Assembly: GCA_017506865.1 (NCBI GenBank)
Contig: JAFCMP010000257.1
Coordinates: forward strand, 496,001 to 560,000
Direction of reading: 5' to 3'
Length of the DNA stretch: 64,000 nucleotides
Origin: Tribonema minus
Taxonomy: Eukaryota > Sar > Xanthophyceae > Tribonematales > Tribonemataceae
The notes under the pieces are model-generated. The model made no database searches and had not been told where the DNA came from. It saw nothing but the letters and a program-made list of their open reading frames with translations. Every line of letters begins with the position of its first letter. Position 1 is the first letter of the stretch. The position numbers and the translations under genes were made by a program. Positions 57,601 to 64,000 of the stretch are shown here, one piece after another.

Positions 57601-60600
57601 CGGCTGCGCGCGGGGTGGTGGGCCTGCTGGTGGGGCAGGAGGCCCTCCCTGTGCATGTGGTGCCAGGCGAGCGACTCCAGCATGAGCTCGAGCTCGGGGA
57701 TGCTGCAGCAGCGCTCAGAGGAAGGGATTGCGCACGAGGGACAGGTCAGCTGAAGTATAAGAGTGCGGCGATGGGGGTTGGTGGCTGATTCGCGGGTGGC
57801 GCTGACGGAGAGGTAGGGTTAGGCTTAGGTTTAGGACTCGGACGGCGAGCGCTGATGTGAACAGTACAAGCCGTACTTCAACGACGTGTATTCACGCAAA
57901 CGAGCTCGGGGACGCTGCAGCAGCGCTCAGGCGGCAGAGAGAGTGCGCGAGCGACAGGTCAGCAGACGCACAAGTGCAAATATATCGCCAGTGCGGATGC
58001 ATTGAGATGTGTTCAATTCATATTGCTCACCTGAGCATGCCATCGCGGTCGTTGTCAAACAACTTGAAGTTGAAGACTATAGTGCCATCTAATCCTGCCC
58101 ATTACAGTCACGTACTTCTTGATGTACACAGATGGCCAAATCGCGCGCGCCACGGGCAATTCACAGCATTCAAGCTCATTCCATCCACCATGGCCACCAT
58201 CAATAAAGAACGAGTACTGATAGCGCATTTCAATTCAGGTATTGTTCACCTGAGCATGCCGTCGCGGTCGTCGTCGAACAAGTTAAAGACAATGGTGACG
58301 TGCTGGTGGTGGCTGCCAGTGCCACACACTTCTCGACATACAATGATGCACAACTCAATTCACGGCGTTGCTCACCGGAGCACGCCAAGCTGCAGCGATG
58401 CACTTCTTGACATACACGTACGCGCAATTCGATGCGCATTCTTCACCTGAGCATGCCGTCGCGGTCGTCATCAAACAGGTTGAAGACGATGGTGACGTGC
58501 TCGTGGTGGCTGCCGCGCACCGCCGCGCAGCAAAAGTGCACATAGTCGGAGACGGTCCACTGCATCGGCGGGCCGCGCGAGAAGGCGCGGAAGCAGCGCT
58601 CCGCGAGATCGCCGTGCATCACGCTCGCAGCGAGGCTCAGCCACACGCCTGGAGCACGCGCAAAGAAGTACACAAGTTCAAGTTCAAGTTGAAGTTGGAG
58701 CCGGCGCTCTTGCGACGACCCCTGGACGAGGATCTCGGCAATCGCGTTCGCTGACGTGCGGGGGCGCGTGATCAGTCATGGCAGCATGCGTGAGACTCTC
58801 AGTGTGGTATGTTCCAATGCGATGTAGACTAATGCCCTACTTGAAGCCAACAGAGAAGGCGCGCAAGCAGCGCTCCGCGAGGCCGCCGTGCATGACGCTC
58901 GCATCGAGGCTCAGCCACACGCCTAGAAGGAGGGCAAAATTGAAGTTGAAGTTGAAGCAGGCGCGCTGTGATGACCCCCCATGGAGCATGCACTACCAAT
59001 GACCGCAACGAGCCGTGGCTCACTTGACAGCATGCGGTCTATGGTCTAGTGCACTTGCTGCCAAGCCGTGAAACCTATCACTTCAACTGTGTTGGCACTC
59101 TGTTGATGTTGGTAGGCCAATGGTGCTGCCGCCCGATTTGAAGTTGAAAAGCTGAAGTACACCTCGCGGAAATACACTTCATCAAACATCCCCATGCCTG
59201 CACTCATTGTAGACTACACGAATAAGCCCAAGCCTGAACGACTGCAAGCGCCCCACAAAATCAATAATAATCCAAAGCATGCAAGAAGGTCCTGACATGA
59301 GCTTCTTGCATACGCACCAGGTGCCCATACTTCAAGTTGAAGTAGCACTACATGCGTGGCAGCGGACACCAATGTCCCCCTTCTGCCTGCGCTGCATGTG
59401 CTTCCTTGCTGCCAGTGCCTGTTGCGCATACCACGTGGTATTCTGTACGTGCGTCCAGACTTCAGGTTGAAGTAACACTACACGTTCGTGGCAGCGCTCA
59501 CCAATGTCCATCCTCCCCGCCTCCCCCTTCTGCCTAAGCTGCATGTGCTTCCTCTCCAGCAGTGCCTGCTGCGCGGGCAGTATTCTGTACTTGCGCGCCA
59601 GCCGCGCCAGCTCCCGCTCCGGATTGTAGCGCTGCTCCAGCGCCACAACACCTGCAATGAGGACCGAATCATATATATTATGGCATAATGTTATGCAGCA
59701 AATGACAATTATCCAGCAGTGCGGCACCAGCTGCGCCAGCTCTCACTCCGGAGCCACAACACCTGCAATGGGGACCATACGATATGCATATGTTAAGACA
59801 GTAACTAGCAGGTATCCAACAGCGCCGTAGTGAGGCGCCAGTTGCGCCAAATTCTGATTCACGTTGTACTGCTGCTGCAGCAGCACAGTACCTACAATTA
59901 GGACCGGGTTATATACCCAATGCAGAAATTATCAGCAAATAAGAGCAGTAGGGTAACCCTAACCCTCACCCTACATGGCTAACCCTAACCCTACATGGCT
60001 CCACTGCGCTGAGACGATAGTGGCACTAAGGACCAACCCTAACCCTCGCCCTGCCGGCATGGCGTCACACCACTGAGACCAGCAGGTGCATTGGCGCTGC
60101 GCTGCCGACATTGTCTCTGCATCAGCCGACACCCCTCGAAGCTGTGAGCATGGGGGCTTTAGCCTCCAACCATCACCGCCACTACTGCTCATAGAAATGT
60201 GCACGGCTGACGTTTGCTCATTGTCATGTGAACACACTGCTCAAAAGGGACGGCAGTACACCACCACGCTGACCGGCAGCTCCTCTAGATACCCCCAACA
60301 AGCAGCTGCACTTCTGCCAAAGTGAAGACAGCAGCGCTCCTCTAGATACCCCCAACAAGCAGGTTGCACTTCTGCCAAAGTGAAGACAGCAGCGCGGCTC
60401 ACCGGGGTCCGCCTCCTCAATGCTGCGCGCGCACACGATCCTGAACCACTGCGTCAGCGGCCCTAGTGCGGAGCGCTGCTTCACATTCGCGTTCGCCACC
60501 ACCGCGCGGAACTCCTCAAAGTCCAGCCTGTCTCCGCGCTGGCACCCCGAGAACAGGCAGCCCAGCGCAGCGTCTATGGCCGCCGCGTCCTCCGGGGCAT

Positions 60601-61949
60601 ACACGAGATCCAGCAGGCGGCGCAGCTGCGCACGCAGTCGGAGGAAGCAGGGGCAGGTGAATGATGGGCAGTTACGTGATGGGCGGGTGTTGAAGTTGAA
60701 CGCGTGGGGTGGGCATGACTGAGGACTGAGGCTGATGGCAGAGGATTGTAATGTTGAGTTGCATGTATGTGGCAACCTAACGCGGCGTCTATGGCCGCCG
60801 CGTCTTCCGGGGCGTACACGAGGTCCAGCAAGCGTCGCAGGTGCACGCGGTTGGAGGAAAAGGGTGAGGGTGAATGGAAGTGAATCAAAAGACAGTACAG
60901 CTCTAGATACCAAGGTGTGGTTGGCCGTCGAATTGAATGCCTTCCACCAATGACCGTGGTCGCCACCAAGAACCGTGGTCGCCGCTGCTGCGGCAATAGG
61001 CCACGAGAATGACGGGCGGTCGCGTGATAGGCGGGCGGTGCAGTTGAACACGTGGAGTGGTTATGACTAAGGATTGAGGGTGGTGGCGGAGCAATCTTGA
61101 TGTTGAGGTGTATGCGAGGTCTGTGTCATGATTTGAGGATGATCGAATCGAAATCCTGAAGGTCCGCTCGCGAATCGTGCATGAATACACCATCAAATGT
61201 ATCATGTGCGAGCCTGATCGTGCGGCTGCACAGCGTGAGGTGAAGCATTGTCTTGAGTGCAACAATGCAGCAAGCAAGCGGCTAGCGTCAATAGGGCTGT
61301 TGGTAAGGGGGGGCGATGTCATGACACAATCTGACAACTTGAAGTTGAACATATGAACCTATTAGGCATGGTCACGAATGAAACCACAAACTGTCATATA
61401 CAGGCCCTTGCATAAAACTCTATGCATACACCCAGCCACTCACCCTTTCCCTTTCTACGAAACCGCATCTGCGGACGTCGTAGATTTCGAAAAGCAGCCT
61501 CAGCTGAGCATCCAGAGGTCCTTTCAGCATCACCGCCAGGCCGCAGCAGAACTCCTGCTCGCTGATGAAGCCCCTCCCTCCAACGTCGAAAGCATCAAAC
61601 AAGCTGTCCACCAGATTCTTTGGCTGCGCGCACCACGTGTCGACGGAAGCAATAAACAAGGCGACAGAAAGATGAAGATCTGAGGAGCACGACACACGCC
61701 ACGGAAACACCTGTTGCGCCAGCGCGATGGGGTTGGAAAGATCAGATACTATCCGGTCAATCTAACGTGGACGCTGCTCACCATCATCGGGAACCCTGCC
61801 AGGAAGTGCTTCTGAAAGGCCTTTGGGTCCAAGGCATTGCCATCCGAGATGCGCCTGTACGCGGCCTCCAGCTTCGCCCACATGGCTGGACCCAGCATGG
61901 CCTGCGCCTCCTTCACGGAAATGATCGGCTTTGACCCGTAGAGCCCCAT
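36635..61949 (-). CDS. USP32: USP32-type ubiquitin-specific protease with EF-hands and dual lipidation signals
   Basis: 24 exons, 1917 aa, all phases chaining. Minus-strand exons: 61949-61782, 61623-61459, 60625-60403, 59651-59502, 58648-58447, 57702-57152, 55701-55595, 54428-53892, 53292-53092, 52097-51963, 51072-50932, 49314-49141, 47909-47736, 46731-46543, 45869-45705, 44578-43988, 43490-43317, 42596-42495, 41975-41789, 41287-41149, 40355-40194, 39327-39127, 37961-37253, 36841-36635. Start MGLYGSK fits N-myristoylation. EF-hand loops: residues 69-80 (degenerate) and 295-306 (DDDRDGMLSIPE, canonical). DUSP-like and ubiquitin-like regions span about 487-815. USP core: Cys box VGLVNLGNTCYISSGVQC (Cys 871), zinc pairs CKTC and CSRC, LWRLPPVLVIQLKRFQ, His 1829 in SAGHYVASVK, Asp 1847. 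The C-terminus CALM is a CaaX farnesylation box. Human USP32 has the same domain order. Intron 13 is GC-AG. Confidence 0.93.
38085..38180. repeat. 48-bp tandem duplication in USP32 intron 22
   Basis: GCATGCAAACGGGAACAATT followed by GCGCGGAGTCCTCTGTCTT occurs twice with essentially no mismatch in the shared part. Confidence 0.92.
38575..39040 (-). repeat. Echo array at the donor of USP32 exon 22
   Basis: The real edge (plus CCTGTATGCCGTATACTGGA at 39126) recurs at about 38969, 38718 and 38580 with ATCGCTTGAGCTGGAT following. Each copy carries the AG/GT donor and the RFQYTAYR coding edge in degenerate form. Confidence 0.88.
38845..38968 (-). repeat. Dispersed repeat family R2, copy 1
   Basis: On the minus strand: GAAAACGAGTCAAAAGATCG, TAGAGCTCTAGGTGACAAGG, GATGGTTAGCCGCAAGTGCC, TTCCACCAATGACCGTGG. 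The first three blocks are nearly identical to 62908-62990; a more diverged copy is at 60872-60995. The frame reading ESKDRRALGDKGWLA is open in all three. Confidence 0.85.
39860..40215 (-). repeat. Echo array at the donor of USP32 exon 21
   Basis: The edge (plus CACCTGGGATGGTTTACGCA, CGCCATGGCCTGAGC at 40191) recurs at about 40076, 39962 and 39863, with GCATCATAGCGTTCCCGCA also repeated in the nearest copy. The spacing is about 100-115 bp. Confidence 0.92.
40386..40411 (+). repeat. 26-base G-run (C polypyrimidine tract of a USP32 acceptor)
   Basis: An uninterrupted G homopolymer lying 31-56 bases upstream (in gene sense) of the exon 21 acceptor at 40355. In the transcript it is a long poly-C tract. 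The exact length is prone to sequencing error. Confidence 0.85.
41097..41149 (-). repeat. Telomere-like motif cluster at the donor of USP32 exon 20
   Basis: Degenerate CCCTAA units (plus AACCCTAACGCTAACCGTAA and CCTAACCCTAATTCTAACC) start directly at the splice donor. In gene sense the intron begins GTTAGAATTAGGGTTAGG. Confidence 0.8.
42604..42629 (-). repeat. Telomere-like motif at the acceptor of USP32 exon 18
   Basis: Plus strand GGGTTAGGGTTAGAGTTAGG. In gene sense it is (CCCTAA)n and forms the pyrimidine-rich tract just upstream of the CAG acceptor at 42596. Confidence 0.85.
43608..43634 (+). repeat. 27-base G-run in USP32 intron 16
   Basis: An uninterrupted G homopolymer, poly-C in gene sense, about 118-144 bases upstream of the exon 17 acceptor. 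Confidence 0.85.
44880..45230. repeat. Two diverged tandem copies (about 180 bp) in USP32 intron 15
   Basis: Blocks TCATGAAT..TG, ACACCAAAAACCCAA, GCCTCCCATCTTTCA/CCCCCATCTTCATG, CCACAGCTGCATTCAGTTAT and GTAGT recur in the same order about 180 bp apart. They look like an old tandem duplication. Confidence 0.75.
46745..47060. repeat. TCATGATC-rich tandem repeats and acceptor echo of USP32 exon 14
   Basis: AATCATGATCATG-type palindromic words recur at about 46755, 46801, 46935 and 46955, with GACATCAGAGG repeated twice. Within it, 46870-46935 is an echo of the exon 14 acceptor edge (GCCCGTCGCTGTCTGTCTGC, GGGGCTGCAGTGC). Confidence 0.82.
47370..47760 (-). repeat. Echo array at the GC donor of USP32 exon 13
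   Basis: The edge (plus GTGACTTGCCTTGCTGGTGA, TGTGGTTCAGGTCCTCGTGC at 47728) recurs at about 47599 and 47492, with weaker copies near 47371, 47284 and 47202. The close copies retain the non-canonical GC donor (AAG/GCAAGT in gene sense). Confidence 0.92.
47880..48480 (-). repeat. Echo array at the acceptor of USP32 exon 13 (five copies)
   Basis: The edge (plus GGCTCCCAGGCCCCAAAGTT, CGCGCATCTGCGCAT at 47883) recurs at about 48004, 48121, 48238, 48343 and, degenerately, 48450. Each copy has a preceding GTTAGCGGCGCG-type coding block and a following ATACAT-rich intron block. The period is about 117 bp. Confidence 0.94.
48850..49140 (-). repeat. Echo copies at the donor of USP32 exon 12
   Basis: CGTAGACATGCGCGAACTCG with GGGGGTTG (about 49020-49095) and a weaker copy with CATAATGAGTTCCAAGCGTT (about 48860-48970) repeat the exon 12 donor edge GTAGACGCGTGCCAGTTCGC, GAGTTCTGGGGGTTGACGTC. 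Confidence 0.75.
49256..50190 (-). repeat. Echo array of the catalytic Cys-box acceptor of USP32 (six copies)
   Basis: The edge (plus CACTGCACGCCGCTGCTGAT, GTAGCACGTGTTGCCCAGGT, TCACGAGGCCCACCAGCTG) is real at 49256-49314. It recurs at about 49386-49447, 49535-49597, 49725-49787, 49870-49922, 50010-50075 and a last degenerate one at about 50140-50185. The spacing is about 130-190 bp. The first two copies still encode the GLVNLGNTCYISSGVQC motif and keep a cAG acceptor. Confidence 0.95.
50540..50960 (-). repeat. Echo array at the donor of USP32 exon 11
   Basis: The edge (plus CCCCATTCCCAATCTCCCCA, GGCGTAGTGAGCTCTAGTGA at 50931) recurs at about 50804, 50665 and 50538, about 130 bp apart. Confidence 0.92.
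51060..51385 (-). repeat. Echo copies at the acceptor of USP32 exon 11
   Basis: The edge TGGCAGGCTGATCTGTTGCC (real at 51061) recurs at 51118, 51236 and 51362 with decreasing fidelity. A TTAGGG cluster lies inside at 51270-51293. Confidence 0.9.
51510..52000 (-). repeat. Echo array at the donor of USP32 exon 10
   Basis: The edge (plus CAGCGCTCACCTCGAGCAG at 51953) recurs at about 51829 and 51654, with a weaker copy near 51505. Copies share GCAGCATAATCTGCCATGCT / CAGCATCTCATCTGCATC blocks matching the coding edge EVLLLMQG in reverse. Confidence 0.85.
52500..53130 (-). repeat. Echo array at the donor of USP32 exon 9 (about six to eight copies)
   Basis: The edge (plus CTCACTTTGGCCATGCGCGA, CAGGTGCTCGAGCAGGTCCT at 53088) recurs near 52997, 52889, 52785, 52675, 52592 and 52530, some followed by CCCACATGTGGGACATCAA. 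Two copies retain GACCGCGCGCGACGCGTG exactly. Confidence 0.93.
55261..55311 (+). repeat. Palindromic telomere-type motif cluster
   Basis: CTAACCCTAACCCTAG followed at once by CTTAGGGCTAGG and TTAGGGTTAGGG. The C-rich strand repeats run into G-rich ones, forming an inverted junction. It lies in USP32 intron 7. Confidence 0.85.
55575..56010 (-). repeat. Echo array at the acceptor of USP32 exon 7
   Basis: The edge (plus CGCTCCACGCCATGTACCCT, GCATGAATAGGG at 55684) recurs at about 55785, 55882 and 55988, about 100 bp apart. Each copy is preceded by CAGTGCTCAGC and followed by a GGTATA..GGGTA block. A donor-side copy lies at about 55048-55090. Confidence 0.9.
58025..58500 (-). repeat. Echo array at the donor of USP32 exon 5 (EF-hand)
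   Basis: The edge (plus TTCACCTGAGCATGCCGTCG, CGGTCGTCATCAAACAGGTT at 58441) recurs at about 58245 and 58027, and more weakly at 58370. The repeated coding part is the calcium-binding loop DDDRDGML. Confidence 0.92.
58858..58938 (-). repeat. Echo copy at the acceptor of USP32 exon 5
   Basis: GCGCAAGCAGCGCTCCGCGA, GGCCGCCGTGCATGACGCTC and GAGGCTCAGCCACACGCCT repeat the exon 5 start edge (real at 58584-58650), with a few substitutions. Confidence 0.9.
59330..59910 (-). repeat. Echo copies on both edges of USP32 exon 4
   Basis: Donor edge copy at 59330-59460 (GCAGCGGACACCAATGTCC, CTGCATGTGCTTCCTTGCTG). Acceptor edge copies at about 59722-59790 and 59830-59915 (CAGCTGCGCCAGCTCTCACT, CACAACACCTGCAATGGGGA). 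The real exon is 59502-59651. Confidence 0.9.
59953..60053 (+). repeat. CCCTAA-rich cluster in USP32 intron 3
   Basis: TAACCCTAACCCTCACCCTA, then ACATGGCTAACCCTAACCCT, ACATGGCT, and later CCAACCCTAACCCTCGCCCT. The ACATGGCT-linked unit is itself tandemly repeated. Confidence 0.88.
60268..60396. repeat. About 63-bp tandem duplication in USP32 intron 3
   Basis: CTCCTCTAGATACCCCCAAC, AAGCAG, TGCACTTCTGCCAAAGTGAA and GACAGCAGCGC occur twice in direct succession, nearly identical. Confidence 0.93.
60779..60855 (-). repeat. Echo copy at the acceptor of USP32 exon 3
   Basis: GCGGCGTCTATGGCCGCCGC, GTCTTCCGGGGCGTACACGA and GGTCCAGCAAGCG repeat the exon 3 start (real at 60565-60625) about 210 bp further into the intron. 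Confidence 0.9.
60872..60995 (+). repeat. Dispersed repeat family R2, copy 2 (diverged)
   Basis: GAATCAAAAGACAGTACAGC, TCTAGATACCAAGGTGTGGT, GCCTTCCACCAATGACCGTG and GTCGCCGCTGCTGCGGCAAT align in order with R2 copy 1. Confidence 0.75.
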
Positions 61950-62206
61950 GTTGCTGCTGCCGCTGCGACTGCGATGTAGCAAACAGTTCCGCTGTGATTT
62001 CTCAAGTCGGAGCGTTCGGACTCAGCTTGCACGAGAGCGCTCCACCGCCATCGTCACATTGCATTGGAAACTCAAGCAAGTGCTGTGTTCAGAAAGCCGC
62101 AAGGCCGCTAACCACACAGTGCTGGCACCCCAAGGTTCTATTAGACAGTTCAACTTCGGACTTGAACTCTGGAAAAAAATTTAAACTTCAACTCTGAAAA
62201 AAAAGT

Positions 62207-62420
62207 GTGTTGTGGCGTTCCAGACGCCGCTGGAGGTGTTCCAGCGCGTACTCGACAAGATTCTCAAGAAAGTGCAGCGCAGCCTCCGAAGACGGCGTAG
62301 TGGCGGCGGCGGCGGCGATGCGCGTGCGCAAGCTGGACGCCATGCTTAAGCAATTGCGCCCCCGGACGACTTGCGGCAGGGCCTCAACGCGGTGATCATC
62401 GCGCCACAGCGATGCACTGC
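62207..62420 (+). pseudogene. Frame-broken coding-like fragment
   Basis: GC-rich plus-strand sequence preceded by an acceptor-like GTTCCAG. It reads TPLEVFQRVLDKILKKVQ in one frame, then EDGVVAAAAAMRVRKLDAML in a second and DDLRQGLNAVIIA in a third. The pieces look like successive parts of one helical protein disrupted by small indels. No family recognised; unannotated short introns are an alternative. Confidence 0.3.
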
Positions 62421-62907
62421 GCTCTGCGAGAGAGCGTGTTTTCGCAGATCATGTATCGCCGCAGGCACTGCTCGACGCACAGTCGCATCAGCCTCATTGA
62501 CGGTGCTGCGCCGGTCTGCGTGGTTGGAGGGCCGCTGATGCCGGCCGATGACGTGCCGGCCCCTCAACGCGCTGAGCGGTACTCCGCTTGGAGCATGGGC
62601 GCACTGAGACTGCGAGTCAGGTACTGCAAGACGCTGCAAAATGCTCTCAGATGGCTTGGATGCCTCGCAGTGCCTCCCCGCAGTATGGCATTGTCTGCAA
62701 GGAGACGCGCCCACGACATGACATGGGTGTCCCAATGCACGGGCACACATTTGCGCAACCGCTGGGCTGTGTCCTCGTCCTGTGCTGTTGCTATGACTCT
62801 ACACCTTTAGGAGAACTGAGAGGCGACCAGTTTGGTGTCGCTTTTCGGAGCCTTCATGCTGCTTTTGTTGGGTCTATGCTCCGCTGACATGATACCTCTA
62901 TGTACTA

Positions 62908-62995
62908 TGAATGAAAACGAATCAAAAGATCGTAGAGCTCTAGGTGACAAGGGATGGTTAGCCGCAAGTGCCTTCCACCAATATATATGTACCTG
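62908..62995 (+). repeat. Dispersed repeat family R2, copy 3
   Basis: GAAAACGAATCAAAAGATCG, TAGAGCTCTAGGTGACAAGG and GATGGTTAGCCGCAAGTGCC are almost identical to R2 copy 1, more than 24 kb away and in opposite orientation. Confidence 0.88.
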
Positions 62996-64000
62996 TACAG
63001 TGTATACCACAAACAATTTTTGTGAATACCATGAGAACCAACATGAAGCACCAACGCTTGATCAAACTGTCATTGATCTTCTTTTTTGTGACTGTAGGCA
63101 GCGTTATTTGCTGCATCCCCTCGTGAGTGCACTGTTTAGGTCCGCTGCATACATTTGCAAAGTATCATATCTTCCAAATCACATGATGTGTGGCACCTGA
63201 TGGTACGCCCGCAGAAAACATGGTGCAGCACTGACAGGACTAAGAAAATATGTGCCACACCCATGATTCGACGAGAAAATATCGCACAAGTCGCTTTGCC
63301 CTCTGTTTCTTGCTGGGCCCGAGGGTGCTGACTTCACAAGTGGGCGAATTCATGCAGTGCTCATTGCTGATCAAGCAGCCGGGCCAGCCTTCTGGAGTTC
63401 AGTGATCATTGCCAGGTTCAACCACTGTCTAGTATGTCAACAATTTCCTGTGGCGACGTTGCCATACCGCTGAAGCTGCCATGAGCATTGTTTGTCATTG
63501 CAGATTCAGCAACGAAGCACTGCAGGTGCAGTTCCAGTTGTGAGAGTATGGACTTTTAGTTGAGAGTTTTCAAACATCACTCCACACCACCTACAGTGTT
63601 TACGTTGGTTGTGCCTGCATACAGGTAGACCACAGATAACATAAATATATTGAAGTGTCAACTCGCTGGTCCCGATGTGTTTTGAGTTCACTCTTTCTGA
63701 TACGCCTGTAGCAGACTCAGATGCCGCATATGAGAGCATGCTGTGGTGCACAGAATGACCTCGCAAGCATTAAGATCATAAACAAATGTGTAGCAAAAAT
63801 TTATAGACGCTCCACTTTATTTACTTCCTTTGAATCTGCTTCTTCTTCTGATTTCTCTATTGATTGTCATTTTTCGATGCCTTCTGCCGTGCTGTGCACA
63901 ACTCGCCATTGGCTTTGTATGCCGACACGCAGCCTGTATGCCGACACGCAGCCCGGATGAAGATAGGCCCTTGTAAATCGTGCACTACAACTTGTAATAG

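Larger units (their letters stand above)
61950..64000. other. Region upstream of the USP32-like gene
   Basis: Should include the USP32 promoter. It contains a frame-broken coding-like fragment (62207-62420), R2 copy 3 (62908-62995) and otherwise AT-richer sequence with no recognised gene. The last 100 bases include a short tandem duplication of GTATGCCGACACGCAGCC. Confidence 0.45.

Overview
This window is nuclear DNA from a eukaryote, most likely a microalga or related protist. The genes have GC-rich exons, many introns (GT-AG, one GC-AG), alanine/glycine-rich low-complexity inserts, and scattered TTAGGG/CCCTAA motifs of the kind used as telomere repeat by animals, fungi and several algal lineages including stramenopiles. 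I lean towards a stramenopile alga, but the sequence alone does not fix this.

Layout. (1) 0.9-6.8 kb, minus: a SEL1L/HRD3-type ER-associated degradation adaptor with Sel1 repeats and a C-terminal membrane anchor. (2) 7.0-7.4 kb: a small plus-strand membrane-protein ORF and a possible terminal exon of a minus-strand tail-anchored protein. (3) 9.4-11.9 kb, minus: a UPF0126/TRIC-like membrane protein with a mitochondrial-type N-terminus. (4) 12.8-22.6 kb, plus: a complete GRP170/HYOU1-type ER Hsp70 in 8 exons (1004 aa) ending in RDEL. (5) 25.5-35.3 kb, plus: a full-length young Ty3/gypsy-type LTR retrotransposon (9,768 bp; two 423-bp LTRs with one mismatch) that carries a C5 DNA cytosine methyltransferase domain between RNase H and integrase. 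(6) 36.6-61.9 kb, minus: a USP32-type deubiquitinase; all splice phases chain through 24 exons to 1917 aa, with EF-hands, DUSP-like and ubiquitin-like regions, a split USP domain, an N-myristoylation-type start and a C-terminal CaaX box. (7) 62-64 kb: non-coding sequence with a decayed coding fragment.

The most unusual structural signal is what I call exon-edge echo arrays. In the three long genes (SEL1L-like, HYOU1-like, USP32-like) most exon ends are followed into the intron, on the donor and/or acceptor side, by one to six degenerate tandem copies (about 85-150 bp period) of the exon edge together with its splice site. Copies tend to decay with distance from the exon. This suggests that introns here grow by repeated duplication of splice-junction segments. 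The retrotransposon and the TRIC-like gene lack them. Telomere-type motifs, a TTGAAG hexamer and a CAGCGCTC octamer are also enriched around these junctions.

The second signal is the retrotransposon. Its coding frame is interrupted twice, by an in-frame TAG between gag-protease and reverse transcriptase and by a +1 shift at TTC-TGA inside the methyltransferase domain. The near-identical LTRs argue for recent activity and therefore for translational recoding rather than decay.

Functionally the host genes lean towards protein quality control: an ER chaperone (HYOU1), an ERAD adaptor (SEL1L/HRD3) and a membrane-targeted deubiquitinase (USP32). I treat the linkage as coincidence unless synteny shows otherwise.
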